A stretch of 64,000 bases of DNA. Origin: Roseibium suaedae (lineage in GTDB: Bacteria > Pseudomonadota > Alphaproteobacteria > Rhizobiales > Stappiaceae). Made by a program: the position numbers and the translations under genes. Every line of letters starts with the position of its first letter. Positions within the stretch are counted from its first letter, which is position 1. Positions 25,911 through 34,601 of this stretch are shown here, one piece after another. The stretch lies in the NCBI RefSeq assembly GCF_900142725.1, contig NZ_FRBW01000005.1:124001-188000 (forward strand), given 5' to 3'. The notes beneath the pieces were generated by a model, which saw nothing but the letters and a program-made list of their open reading frames with translations, was not told the origin of the DNA and made no database searches.

Positions 25911-26738
25911 TCATCCCTTGAGGCCGCCCGAAGCGATGCCCTGGATGAATTTGCGTTGAGCCAGCAGGAAAGCGATTACGAGAGGAGCGGTGGTAATCAC
26001 CGCAGCTGCCATGAGAGGGCCGACATTGTCGCCGGACTCCTGATCACGGAAGTAAAGGATGCCACGCGGCGGAGTAGCCAGCCCCGGATCAGTTGTGGCG
26101 ATCAGCGGCCAGAACAGGTCGTTCCAATGTGCCGTCACCGAGAAGATCGCGAAGGCCGTTGCCGCAGGCAAAGCCAGCGGAAAGGCGATGCGCCAGACAA
26201 TCGATGTCTCGCTCATGCCATCTACCCGGGCCGCATCAAACAGATCCGAAGGAAGCTGCGCGAAAAACTGACGGAACAGGAAGATACCGAACGCCGTCGG
26301 AATGAAGGGAATGATCAGCGCCCAGAAGGTGTTGAGGAGGCCAATCTGCGCAAAACCGAGGAAAATCGGGATTGCCGTCACGTGAAAGGGCACCAAAAGC
26401 GCGCCGAGAACCAGGCCAAAGACCAGGGAACGTCCCGCGAACTGCCTTTGCGCAAGAGCATAGGCACAGGGCACGGCAAAGAGGATCTGGAACACCAGAA
26501 TGCCCGCCACCATGACCAAGCCGTTCCACAGGAACAGCGGAATGTCCGTCTCGGTCAACGCGAAGGTGAAATTGCTCCATTCGAACCGCGACGGCAGGAA
26601 GTGAACATCGGTCGTGAAGATTTCATCCCGCGGCTTTACCGAAAGGGACAACATCCAGACGAAGGGCAGGAGAATGAAGGCGGCGCCGACCGACAGAAGA
26701 AGGGTCTGAACGCTCCGGCCAAGGATCTTGCGGCTCAT
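25911..26738 (-). CDS. Sugar ABC transporter permease, MalG/UgpE type
   Basis: A 275-residue inner-membrane protein with six predicted transmembrane segments and coupling loop FDAARVDGMSETSIVWRIAFP. The start overlaps the end of the preceding permease gene by 4 bp (ATGA). It pairs with the 299-residue permease to form the channel. Confidence 0.92.
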   Translation of the reverse strand: MSRKILGRSVQTLLLSVGAAFILLPFVWMLSLSVKPRDEIFTTDVHFLPSRFEWSNFTFALTETDIPLFLWNGLVMVAGILVFQILFAVPCAYALAQRQFAGRSLVFGLVLGALLVPFHVTAIPIFLGFAQIGLLNTFWALIIPFIPTAFGIFLFRQFFAQLPSDLFDAARVDGMSETSIVWRIAFPLALPAATAFAIFSVTAHWNDLFWPLIATTDPGLATPPRGILYFRDQESGDNVGPLMAAAVITTAPLVIAFLLAQRKFIQGIASGGLKG

Positions 26739-27634
26739 CTGTAATGCACCTTCTTCTCGACGACCCGGAATTGCAGAAGGGTCAGAACCAACAAAAAGAC
26801 GAAGAAAACCATAGTGATAGCGCTTGCGTAACCCGCCTTGAAATAGACGAAGCCTTCGCGGTAAAGCGCATAGACCAGCGTGTCAGAGGCAAAGGCTGGA
26901 CCGCCCTTGGTCATGGTGGCAACCGTTTCAAACACGCGGAAGGCATTGGTGGCGGTCACGACCATGACGAACAGTGTCGTCGGCCCCAGCATCGGCCAGG
27001 TCACCGTCCAGAACCGGGACCAGCCACTACCGGCACCATCCACCTCGGCAGCATCATATAGGTCTGACGGAATGGCAGCGAGACCCGCCAGGAACAGCAC
27101 CATGTTGTAGCCGATGCTTTGCCAGATCCCGATCATCGCCAGAGTGTAAAGCACCAGGCCTCGATCACTCAGCCAGTTTTGCGGCGCAGCCCCGAGGGCC
27201 GCGAGCGACTGATTGACGATTCCGAGAGAGGGATGCAGCACCATCTGCCAGGCAACCGACATGGCCACGAGCGTGGCCGCAACCGGCAGGAAATAGACGG
27301 TTTTCATCACATTGCTCAATCGCGGTGCCCAGGTGGACATCTGATGTAGCCCAATTGCGACAAAGAGGCCGAAACCAACAGAGAAGGGGATGACAATCGC
27401 CACATAAAGCAGGGTATTGGTAATCGCCCGCTGCCCGATGCTGGACGTGAACAGCTTGATATAATTGTCTAATCCGCTCCAGTTGAAGGACGAGGCCCCG
27501 AACTGGTAGTCGGTGAAGGACAGAACCGCCACAATGGCCACTGGCAGGAAGATGAAGACCACCATCGCCAGTGTCGCCGGCCCTGCCAGCCACAGGCTGG
27601 TCAGGGCTGACCTTTGATCAGGTGACAGCCTCAT
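26735..27634 (-). CDS. Sugar ABC transporter permease, MalF/UgpA type
   Basis: A 299-residue inner-membrane protein with six predicted transmembrane segments and the EAA loop YDAAEVDGAGSGWSRFWTVTWP. The start overlaps the stop of the ATPase gene (27631) by 4 bp, so the three genes are translationally coupled. Confidence 0.92.
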   Translation of the reverse strand: MRLSPDQRSALTSLWLAGPATLAMVVFIFLPVAIVAVLSFTDYQFGASSFNWSGLDNYIKLFTSSIGQRAITNTLLYVAIVIPFSVGFGLFVAIGLHQMSTWAPRLSNVMKTVYFLPVAATLVAMSVAWQMVLHPSLGIVNQSLAALGAAPQNWLSDRGLVLYTLAMIGIWQSIGYNMVLFLAGLAAIPSDLYDAAEVDGAGSGWSRFWTVTWPMLGPTTLFVMVVTATNAFRVFETVATMTKGGPAFASDTLVYALYREGFVYFKAGYASAITMVFFVFLLVLTLLQFRVVEKKVHYR

Positions 27635-28701
27635 GCTGCTGTCTCCAGGCGTGCGCCCGTCGTAGCATCGAAGAGATGCAGCTTCCGGGGAGAAAAACCG
27701 AGCCGGAGTTCGCTTCCCGGGGCAGGGACCGCATAATCGCCTGGCGCGATTGCCCGGATTTCCGTGCCCTTGGCGCTGCGCAGGCCCAGAACGATTTCCG
27801 AACCGAGATATTCAGCGCTCTCAAGCCGCGCGCTAAGGGTTCCAGCGGTATCAGGAGAGAGATCTTCAGGGCGCAACCCGGCAACGGAATTGCCAATCTC
27901 GATGCCGTCGCCCTGCTCAAGGAAGTTGATTGCATTGTGGCCGACAAAAGCTGCCACGTCCCGGTTTGCAGGCCGCTCGTAAAGCTCCCGCGGCGCACCC
28001 GCCTGGGCAACCTTGCCACCGATCATGACCACGATCTGATCCGCCATGGCCATTGCCTCGGTCTGGTCATGGGTCACATAGATGAAGGCCTTGCCCGTCC
28101 GGCGATGAAGCGCACTGATCTCGCTGCGCATGCGCACCCGCAAGCGGGCGTCCAGATTGGAAAGTGGTTCATCCAGGAGAAAGAGCGAGGGATCGCGCAC
28201 AAGCGCGCGCCCAAGGGCCACACGCTGCTTCTGGCCACCGGAAAGCTGGCCAGGCTTGCGGTCGAGCAATTCTCCCAACCCAAGGGCTTCCGCAGTCTCA
28301 CCCACCTTTGCCAGGATCATCCGCCGGGCTTCCGATGCCCCCGGCACAAGTGATCCAAGCACCGGCACCCGACCCAGAGTTGAGAGATGGCGCATGGTCA
28401 GGGGGAGGGCGATATTCTGGGCCACGGTCAGATGCGGATAAAGTGCATAGGACTGGAAGACCATGGCAACGTTGCGCTCGTAAGCGGTCAGGCCGCTCAC
28501 AGTCTTGCCGTCCAGCAGCACATCCCCGCCGCTCGGGCGGTCAAGCCCCGCCATGATGCGGAGACTTGTGGACTTTCCGCAACCCGAAGCGCCAAGCAGG
28601 GTAGTGAAGCTGCCCTGCCGGATGCTGATGGACACCCTGTCCAGTACGGTCCTGTCGCCGAAAACGCGCGTGACGTCACGCAACTCCAGAATATTAGACA
28701 C
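27631..28701 (-). CDS. Sugar ABC transporter ATP-binding protein, UgpC/MalK type
   Basis: A 356-residue ATPase with Walker A GASGCGKST, signature LSGGQKQRVALGRA, Walker B LFLLDEPLSNLDA and switch VTHDQTEAMAMAD, plus a C-terminal TOBE/OB region (GIEIGNSVAGLRPEDL). It is the first transporter gene of this operon, 66 bp after the LOG-type gene. Confidence 0.93.
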   Translation of the reverse strand: MSNILELRDVTRVFGDRTVLDRVSISIRQGSFTTLLGASGCGKSTSLRIMAGLDRPSGGDVLLDGKTVSGLTAYERNVAMVFQSYALYPHLTVAQNIALPLTMRHLSTLGRVPVLGSLVPGASEARRMILAKVGETAEALGLGELLDRKPGQLSGGQKQRVALGRALVRDPSLFLLDEPLSNLDARLRVRMRSEISALHRRTGKAFIYVTHDQTEAMAMADQIVVMIGGKVAQAGAPRELYERPANRDVAAFVGHNAINFLEQGDGIEIGNSVAGLRPEDLSPDTAGTLSARLESAEYLGSEIVLGLRSAKGTEIRAIAPGDYAVPAPGSELRLGFSPRKLHLFDATTGARLETAA

Positions 28702-28727
28702 GATCGCCTGGCCTCTTGTTAGATATA

Positions 28728-28752
28728 TTACATTTAGCAGTGCATTATGTAA
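28728..28752. promoter_or_regulatory. Putative DeoR operator before the sugar ABC genes
   Basis: TTACAT (28728-28733) and ATGTAA (28747-28752) form an inverted repeat 26-51 bp before the ATPase start. The related pair TGTAA/TTACA lies before the divergent DeoR gene at 29420-29435, which suggests control of both by that DeoR protein. Confidence 0.45.
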
Positions 28753-28767
28753 GGTTTATGACAACGG

Positions 28768-29385
28768 TCAATTCGTCAAAAGGTGGGAAGCCATGCTCTC
28801 GATCGCCTCTTCGACATTCGCGGCCCGCTCAGTTCCAGCGACGTCTGGTGCATCCCCCAACACGATCACCGGCTTTGAGAAATGGAGGCCATAAGCAATC
28901 TCGCTCAGGGTGCCATAGGACCCGCCGATTGCGATCAGGACAGCGGAAGATTTGGCGATGATCATGTTGCGTGCTTCGCTCAGACCCGTCGCGATCGGCA
29001 GCATGATATCCTCATTGGCCTCGCGCCAGTCGTGGCCGGGAAGCATGCCTACGGTCAGGCCGCCGGACGCCCGGCATCCCTTGGCCGCCGCGGCCATGAC
29101 CCCCGTGCGCCCTCCACAGATCATGGTCAGGCCGAGCCCCCCGATGGCAGATCCAACCTGCTCGGCCATCTGCAGCTTGTCTTTGCCCGCCTCACGCGGG
29201 CCAATTACCCCGACGGGGATCTGACGTGCGCCGGAACGGCTGAGATAAGCGAGCACTTCACGAGCTGTCAGTTCAACAGCACCTTCCGGCAGGCCTGCGT
29301 CCTGCCAGCACCAGTTCCACGGATCAAGCCGTCCACGGGGACCGTAAATTGCATCGCCGGCGTTATAAAACTTTGCATTTGTCAT
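28768..29385 (-). CDS. TIGR00725/LOG-like SLOG-fold protein
   Basis: A 205-residue protein. The Rossmann-like core (about 57-195) shows VGVIGPREA, ICGGRTGVMAA, the arginine-containing SEARNMIIA and IGGSYGTLSEIA, which correspond to the nucleotide-binding and PGGxGT motifs of the LOG/TIGR00725 families. The first 50 residues are a family-external extension rich in Trp and Pro. LOG proteins cleave cytokinin nucleotides; TIGR00725 proteins have no known role. It is placed at the head of a sugar ABC operon, so a nucleoside- or sugar-phosphate-linked reaction is possible (inference). Confidence 0.8.
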   Translation of the reverse strand: MTNAKFYNAGDAIYGPRGRLDPWNWCWQDAGLPEGAVELTAREVLAYLSRSGARQIPVGVIGPREAGKDKLQMAEQVGSAIGGLGLTMICGGRTGVMAAAAKGCRASGGLTVGMLPGHDWREANEDIMLPIATGLSEARNMIIAKSSAVLIAIGGSYGTLSEIAYGLHFSKPVIVLGDAPDVAGTERAANVEEAIESMASHLLTN

Positions 29386-29419
29386 GTTATGTCTCGCTTT
29401 CCAGAAGCCAATCCACTAT

Positions 29420-29435
29420 TGTAAGTTTTCTTACA
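29420..29435. promoter_or_regulatory. Putative DeoR operator between divergent genes
   Basis: TGTAA (29420-29424) and TTACA (29431-29435) flank GTTTTC in the 75-bp space between the LOG-type gene and the DeoR gene. The same half-site occurs at 28728-28752. Confidence 0.4.
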
Positions 29436-29460
29436 TTACCCTCTGGATCAGAACAAGTTC

Positions 29461-30186
29461 ATGACACTTGCAGGACAGCGCTCGCAGTTGAATTCCCGCC
29501 AGACAGAGATCCTGTCCCGCACCGAAGCCACCGGCTTTGTGACGATCGAGGCGCTCGCCGAGGAATTCAGCGTCTCCGCCCAGACGATCCGGCGCGACAT
29601 CATCATGTTGTCAGAGGCAGGCCTGCTTCAGCGCTTCCATGGCGGGGCAGGGGTCATCGGCAACACCGAGACCCTGCGCCTTGACCATCAGCACAAGCGC
29701 AGCATCTCCATTGATGACAAGCAAAGGGTTGCGGAAGCTGCCGTGAAACTGATCCCGGAGGGTGCGAGCCTGTTTCTTGACGTCGGCACCACCGTCGAGG
29801 CGGCGGCTACAGAGCTGAACGCAAAGCACGGCTTCCGGATCTTCACCAACTCCATGCGCGCAGCTTTGGCTTTCGATCCGGCTCACCACGAGATCAATGT
29901 GCTGGGCCGGAAGGTCGAGGGCAGGGACGGTTCACTCACAGGCGAGGAAATCATGCTTTCCCTCGCAGCACTCAGGGTCGACTATGCGCTGATCGGATGC
30001 TCTGCGATCGACACGGACGGCCGGGTGATGGACTTCAACCTGTCAAAGATCGCCATCAAGAAGGCCGCAATGGCCGCAGCCACCCGGAAACTGCTTCTCG
30101 CAACCCCCAGCAAGTTCGGCCGCACCGCTGTTTCCGCCTTTGCCGACGTGTCGGACTTCGACGCCGTGATTGACGGAGCCGCGTGA
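29461..30186 (+). CDS. DeoR/GlpR family transcriptional regulator
   Basis: A 241-residue repressor with an N-terminal helix-turn-helix (about 12-60, TIEALAEEFSVSAQTIRRDI, then LLQRFHGGA) and a C-terminal sugar-phosphate sensor domain (SLFLDVGTTVEAAATEL, FTNSMRAAL, GCSAIDTDGRVMDFN, KFGRTAVSAFAD). It diverges from the LOG/ABC operon and probably regulates it in response to a phosphorylated intermediate. Confidence 0.92.
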   Translation: MTLAGQRSQLNSRQTEILSRTEATGFVTIEALAEEFSVSAQTIRRDIIMLSEAGLLQRFHGGAGVIGNTETLRLDHQHKRSISIDDKQRVAEAAVKLIPEGASLFLDVGTTVEAAATELNAKHGFRIFTNSMRAALAFDPAHHEINVLGRKVEGRDGSLTGEEIMLSLAALRVDYALIGCSAIDTDGRVMDFNLSKIAIKKAAMAAATRKLLLATPSKFGRTAVSAFADVSDFDAVIDGAA

Positions 30187-30222
30187 GGAAATCTGACGGC
30201 TCCGTTCCTGATTTCCGGCCTT

Positions 30223-31131
30223 TCACTGGCGTCCGGAAATGTGCCCAGGCCGCAGAAGAAGCACGGACCCCGCCGCCAGAATAATGGCAATGCCGAACCA
30301 GGTGGCCGGTTCGGGCATATGCCCCCATAAAATGGCGTCAAACAGCAAGGCCCAAAGGATCGAGGAGTAGCGCAAGGGCGCAATCCTCGCGACGGGAGCT
30401 CTTCTGAATGCTGCTATGATCATCGTGTTGGCTCCCAGAAACGTCACCGCAGCAAGTCCAAGCAGAACGAAGTCGCCGGGAACCAAGGGAGGAGGGGAGA
30501 TGGTCGCCCCCGTTAACAGCCCTGCCAGCCCGATCAGAAAGGCAGACAGGGCGACTGATTTTACCAGATCTCCGCCGGCTTCCATCCTTCGGGTCACCAG
30601 ATCCCTGAGTGCATAGGCAAACAGGGACAGAAGCGCCAAGGCGAGCCCCAGCGGCGAGGCCTCTAGCCCTGGCTGCAGGATCACCAAAACGCCAGCCGCC
30701 CCCATGACAATGGCAAGGAGCACTCGCCTGGAAAGCGGCTCCCGAAGAAGAATGGCAGCAAGAGCAACACTCACCAGTGGCAATGTTGCATGAATGGAAG
30801 CCAGAAGGCCGAGCGGCAACTCAAAGACCGCATAGGCGAAGGCAAGGCCCGCCGTAGCATCCAGAACCGCTCGAACACATCCAGTTTTCCCAAGCCTTGC
30901 ACCACTCCCTTTCAAGGAGCGAACTGCGATAACTGCCAGCAAAAGGACAAGAGCGAATGCGGACCGGATCGCAATCGCCTGACCTCCCGGAAGGGCGGAA
31001 ACGCTTTTCAAAAAGACGCTCGACGCAACTCCACAAAACAAGGCGCTGAGAGCGAAAAGAACTCCTCTATCCGCCCAACGCCATGCTTGACCTGCAGCTT
31101 GTCCCGCCGGGCGTCTTCGAAAGCTCCTCAT
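30223..31131 (-). CDS. DMT superfamily (EamA) transporter
   Basis: A 302-residue membrane protein with ten predicted transmembrane helices in two EamA halves (about 20-160 and 170-295). Family-like stretches are ALPGGQAIAIRSAFALVLLL and FRRAPVARIAPLRYSSILWA. The start overlaps the VOC gene stop by 4 bp, so it is coupled to the dgoK-VOC genes. Substrate unknown; an exporter of pathway intermediates is one possibility. Confidence 0.88.
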   Translation of the reverse strand: MRSFRRRPAGQAAGQAWRWADRGVLFALSALFCGVASSVFLKSVSALPGGQAIAIRSAFALVLLLAVIAVRSLKGSGARLGKTGCVRAVLDATAGLAFAYAVFELPLGLLASIHATLPLVSVALAAILLREPLSRRVLLAIVMGAAGVLVILQPGLEASPLGLALALLSLFAYALRDLVTRRMEAGGDLVKSVALSAFLIGLAGLLTGATISPPPLVPGDFVLLGLAAVTFLGANTMIIAAFRRAPVARIAPLRYSSILWALLFDAILWGHMPEPATWFGIAIILAAGSVLLLRPGHISGRQ

Positions 31132-31490
31132 CGCGACAGGATCTCGATCCGGTTCCCATCTGGGTCCTGAATGAAGAAAAACTCTGCTCCGGAGCCTCCC
31201 CGGCGAACCGGACCGTCCGGGTGGATCCCCTCCTTGCTAAGCTGATCCCAGGCATCGGATGCACTTTCAACCCGAAGGGCAAAATGGGCAATCGATAAGG
31301 ACCCTTGCGCACCAATGTCCACCGCGATCAGCTCGACCATTCTGTCCCCCAGCTGCATTTGCTGGAGAGGTGGCTCCATCCGGCCAAAACCCTTGGCAAA
31401 GCCAAGCTGCAGGTAGAACTTCACTGAGGCGGGAATATCCCTGCAGGGTATCGCCACATGCTCGAGAATCGCCCCTTCAAGAAGGCTCAC
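31128..31490 (-). CDS. VOC/glyoxalase-fold protein
   Basis: A 120-residue protein with the beta-alpha-beta-beta-beta pattern of vicinal-oxygen-chelate proteins (EHVAIPCRDIPASVKFYLQLGF, AHFALRVESASDAW, FFIQDPDGNRIEIL). Putative metal ligands are the two histidines and the glutamate. The GTG start at 31490 overlaps the dgoK stop as GTGA. It may be a lyase, epimerase or isomerase of the sugar-acid pathway; not resolvable from sequence. Confidence 0.82.
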   Translation of the reverse strand: MSLLEGAILEHVAIPCRDIPASVKFYLQLGFAKGFGRMEPPLQQMQLGDRMVELIAVDIGAQGSLSIAHFALRVESASDAWDQLSKEGIHPDGPVRRGGSGAEFFFIQDPDGNRIEILSR

Positions 31491-32404
31491 GCGCCCTCTC
31501 CATTGGCTGCGGCATGTTGCCAAAGCGTTTTTGCGGCAAGCATCTGACCGGCGCGGGCCGCCTCCTTCGCATCCACCACCACGAATTGCTCGCCGACATG
31601 CTCCAAAGCAACCGCATACCTCTCGGCAAGCACACCAGTTGCCAACAGAATGGTCGCTCCCATACCGCCCTGAGGACGAGCCGCGAGTTCATTGCCGATG
31701 AGAACGCCGGACAAGAAGGCTGAAACGGCCTTGGGCGCCAGCTTTCCCTGCAAGGCATCTGCCCGGGCAGCAAAAACAGCATGGGCCGCCGCCTTCTTCA
31801 TGCCGTGATCAATCCCCCGCCTGAAAGCGTCAAGATCCTCATCATCTCCATCAGCCAACTGCCCGACCAGGCTGTGACCTCGCAACAGGGCGAAAAGCTC
31901 CCCTGTGACATGGGTCTGGAACCCGGTCAGCAATCCCCCGACAAGGCTCGCCCACTTGGCATGCGTCCCTGGAATGCAGATGGTCGCATCCTTCAGCCCA
32001 AGCATGTCGGCCGCACCGAAAATCTGGATTTCCTCTCCACGCATCACATCCGCGTGGCCATTGCCATCAACGCAGGTTGCGCCGGGCAAGATCGCGGCCG
32101 GATGCCCGGCGATGTCGAACCGAATGGCAGCAGCCGTCACATCCTCGATGCTCGCGGGGCAAGCGCAATAGGGGGCCTCCTTCCAGCCGGTTCGCGACCC
32201 CACCATGCCAGACAACAGGATCGGCATGCCTGGAGCCCCGGTGAGCATCTCACCGCAGGTCTCTGTTAAAGCCCCGGAGAAGTTCCCGTCCGCCACAGAT
32301 TTGAGACCCAGATCACTTTCGACACCAGAGGCAATTTGCCCGTCATCCAAGAGCGCCCATGCACGGAAGCGAGTGCTTCCCCAATCTACCCCTATGAATT
32401 CCAT
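31487..32404 (-). CDS. dgoK: 2-dehydro-3-deoxygalactonokinase
   Basis: A 305-residue ASKHA-fold kinase of the DgoK family, seen in the phosphate-binding VDWGSTRFRAW, SGMVGSRTGWKE and IPGTHAKWASL motifs. It phosphorylates a 2-keto-3-deoxy sugar acid (galactonate type in the characterised enzyme). It diverges from the DHDPS-type and enolase-type genes at 32513, which make and cleave such acids. No KDPGal aldolase gene (dgoA) is in the window. Confidence 0.88.
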   Translation of the reverse strand: MEFIGVDWGSTRFRAWALLDDGQIASGVESDLGLKSVADGNFSGALTETCGEMLTGAPGMPILLSGMVGSRTGWKEAPYCACPASIEDVTAAAIRFDIAGHPAAILPGATCVDGNGHADVMRGEEIQIFGAADMLGLKDATICIPGTHAKWASLVGGLLTGFQTHVTGELFALLRGHSLVGQLADGDDEDLDAFRRGIDHGMKKAAAHAVFAARADALQGKLAPKAVSAFLSGVLIGNELAARPQGGMGATILLATGVLAERYAVALEHVGEQFVVVDAKEAARAGQMLAAKTLWQHAAANGEGA

Positions 32405-32444
32405 AGTGTTTTCCCTTCAACTTTGCGCAGTACCTCGAAACGGA

Positions 32445-32473
32445 TTGACAAGATAACGAAGGAATGTTGTAGT
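32445..32473 (+). promoter_or_regulatory. Promoter of the sugar-acid operon with possible IclR operator
   Basis: TTGACA (32445-32450) and TGTAGT (32468-32473) are 17 nt apart. TTTC (32473-32476) and GAAA (32484-32487) form an inverted repeat just past the -10 box, and near-repeats ATGGAAATTAAG and ATAGGGAATTAG follow. Regulation by the IclR-SMP30 fusion at the far end of the operon is inferred. Confidence 0.5.
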
Positions 32474-32512
32474 TTCAATTATGGAAATTAAGTCTCAAAT
32501 ATAGGGAATTAG

Positions 32513-33412
32513 ATGAAAATTCGTCTTGAGGGAGTTCTGCCAATCGTCCCAACACCGTTCAATGACAACGGCGAGGTGGACACAGGCGCTTTGAAGGCCT
32601 TGGTGGAATACGGCATCCAGGCTGGCGCTTCTGCATTGGTCTATCCGGGTGTTGCGAGCGAAGATGTGCATCTGTCCAGCGACGAGCGCAGGAAAGCCCT
32701 CGACCTGGTTGTCATGACCGCGGAAGACAGAATTCCCGTGCTCGCTGGTGTGAACTCCGCGGATCCGCAGGCAATGGTCGAATTGGCCGCCACTGTCGCC
32801 GAGTTGAAAGTCAGCGGCGCCATGGCCATGGCTGTTCCAGCAATGGGCAGCGAAGTCGAAACCTGGTTCCACCGCATCGCCGAAGCGCTGGATGGCGGGA
32901 TCATCGTTCTGCAAAATCTCTTTGCGCCAAGAGGGGCGGACCTTTCAGCCGAACAAATGCTGGCGCTGGCCTCCGCGGTACCGGCAATACGCTACGTGAA
33001 GGAGGAGGGCATCCCATCCGGCCCGAAAGTGTCCCAGCTCGTTGCTGGATGCGGTACTGACCTCGATGGCGTGATCGGCGGCGGCGGCGCCCGCTACCTC
33101 TTTGAAGAACTCGTTCGCGGCGCAACCGCGACCATGCCGGCAATCGAATTGCTCGAGCTTCACGTCGCCCTGATGAAAGCCTGGCAAGTCGGGGACCGCC
33201 GCAAGGCTCTGGACCTCTATACGAAGTCCTTGCCGCTGCTTCTTATCCAGGCTCCGTACCGCATGCGCATGACCAAGCTCATTCTCAAGCATCGAGGTTT
33301 CCTTGCATCGGACGGCGTCCGGGAACCCCTGCCGGAAATGGATGAAACCCTGAAACGCCTGACACTGGAATTCTATGAAAACGTCGCTGCCATGGAGCTG
33401 ACCGATGCATGA
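32513..33412 (+). CDS. DHDPS-family lyase (2-keto-3-deoxy acid aldolase or dehydratase type)
   Basis: A 299-residue TIM-barrel protein with the Schiff-base lysine K163 (RYVKEEG). The catalytic tyrosine of true DHDPS is replaced (LQN, Q134), and the GTTGE loop reads YPGVASE, so it is not lysine biosynthesis. Relatives act on 2-keto-3-deoxy sugar acids. It is the first gene of a plus-strand operon with the enolase-type dehydratase and a sugar ABC importer, and is the likely terminal lyase (inference). The gene ends inside the next start (8-bp overlap). Confidence 0.87.
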   Translation: MKIRLEGVLPIVPTPFNDNGEVDTGALKALVEYGIQAGASALVYPGVASEDVHLSSDERRKALDLVVMTAEDRIPVLAGVNSADPQAMVELAATVAELKVSGAMAMAVPAMGSEVETWFHRIAEALDGGIIVLQNLFAPRGADLSAEQMLALASAVPAIRYVKEEGIPSGPKVSQLVAGCGTDLDGVIGGGGARYLFEELVRGATATMPAIELLELHVALMKAWQVGDRRKALDLYTKSLPLLLIQAPYRMRMTKLILKHRGFLASDGVREPLPEMDETLKRLTLEFYENVAAMELTDA

Positions 33413-34580
33413 CCGGATCACCTCGGTAGACGTCTTCCTATTCGAGCGGCCAAGAGACACTGCCTATCTTGGCAAGCCGGGAAGCGGAGAAACCATGATT
33501 GGCGACAAATACGTCGTGCGCGGATTCAACGGCACCGTTTATCCGCTGATTGACCGGTCGATTGTCGTTCGTCTTCGAGATGCCCAGGGAGTGGAGGGTT
33601 GGGGCGAGACCTATGGCCTGATCGCTCCGGATGCTGTTGCCAGCCTGATCAACGATCTGCTGGGCCCATACCTCATGTCCCTTCCTGCACAGAACCCCGC
33701 AGAAACTTGGGACGCGCTTTATGCACTTCAACGCAATCGGGGATACTGGGGCGGCTTTCTAGCGGACGCAATTGCCGCACTGGATATTGCCCTATGGGAT
33801 CTGCATGCCCGTGCTGACAACAAGAGCCTTCAGGCAGCCCTCGGCCAGCCCGGGTCAGCACAGCTCCCCGGATATGTATCCGGCCTGCCTGCGGGCACCC
33901 GGGCAGAACGGCTGGCAATGGCTCAGGGCTGGAAGGACGAAGGCTTTCACGCAGTCAAGATTCCGATCAGCCATACCGACAATGGGGACGTTGCCGGAGA
34001 AGTCGCTGCCTTGCGCGAGACCCTGGGCCCCGATCACAAGATCGCAGTCGACATGCACTGGGCCTATTCGGCAGAGGCCGCCATCAACCTCGGACACGCT
34101 CTGGCTCCTATGAATCCGTGGTTTCTGGAAGCCCCGGTTGCGCCTGAGGATGTAGACGCACAGGCTGCGGTCGCGGAAGGCATTCCAATGCCGCTCGCCT
34201 TGGGAGAAGAATGGCGGACCGACTGGGATTACAAACCCCGGATGCGCAGCAATGCCTGTTCGATCGTGCAGCCAGAGATGGGACACACCGGCATCACGCA
34301 ATTCATGCGGATTTCCCGGATGGCAGCAAACGCCGGAGCCCAGATCATTCCGCATGCAACGATTGGGCTTGGCATTTTCATGGCTGCAAGCCTGCGCGCT
34401 GCGCTGGCGGCCGGGGCTTCATGTCATGAATTCCAGCACACGATCTATCACCGCAACGCCAAGCTCCTGGGAGGAGCAGCAGCGTGTTCGGCCGGTCGGT
34501 TCGAAATCCCGGACACACCTGGAATTGGCGTTGTTCCGCTGGAGGAAGCATTTGATTTCTTGACGGTAATTAAAGACTGA
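33405..34580 (+). CDS. Enolase-superfamily sugar-acid dehydratase (mandelate racemase subgroup)
   Basis: A 391-residue two-domain enzyme. Metal ligands appear as D216 (VDMHWAY), E242 (LEAP) and E268 (LGEEW); the general base candidates are H317 (PHAT), with H218 in the DMH arrangement of galactonate-type dehydratases; K185 sits in VKIPIS. The usual QPD motif reads QPE (E291). It should dehydrate an aldonate to its 2-keto-3-deoxy acid. Substrate is uncertain; galactonate, arabinonate and similar acids are possible. Confidence 0.9.
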   Translation: MHDRITSVDVFLFERPRDTAYLGKPGSGETMIGDKYVVRGFNGTVYPLIDRSIVVRLRDAQGVEGWGETYGLIAPDAVASLINDLLGPYLMSLPAQNPAETWDALYALQRNRGYWGGFLADAIAALDIALWDLHARADNKSLQAALGQPGSAQLPGYVSGLPAGTRAERLAMAQGWKDEGFHAVKIPISHTDNGDVAGEVAALRETLGPDHKIAVDMHWAYSAEAAINLGHALAPMNPWFLEAPVAPEDVDAQAAVAEGIPMPLALGEEWRTDWDYKPRMRSNACSIVQPEMGHTGITQFMRISRMAANAGAQIIPHATIGLGIFMAASLRAALAAGASCHEFQHTIYHRNAKLLGGAAACSAGRFEIPDTPGIGVVPLEEAFDFLTVIKD

Positions 34581-34601
34581 ACAGGGTCAGGAGGAGGAAC
34601 T

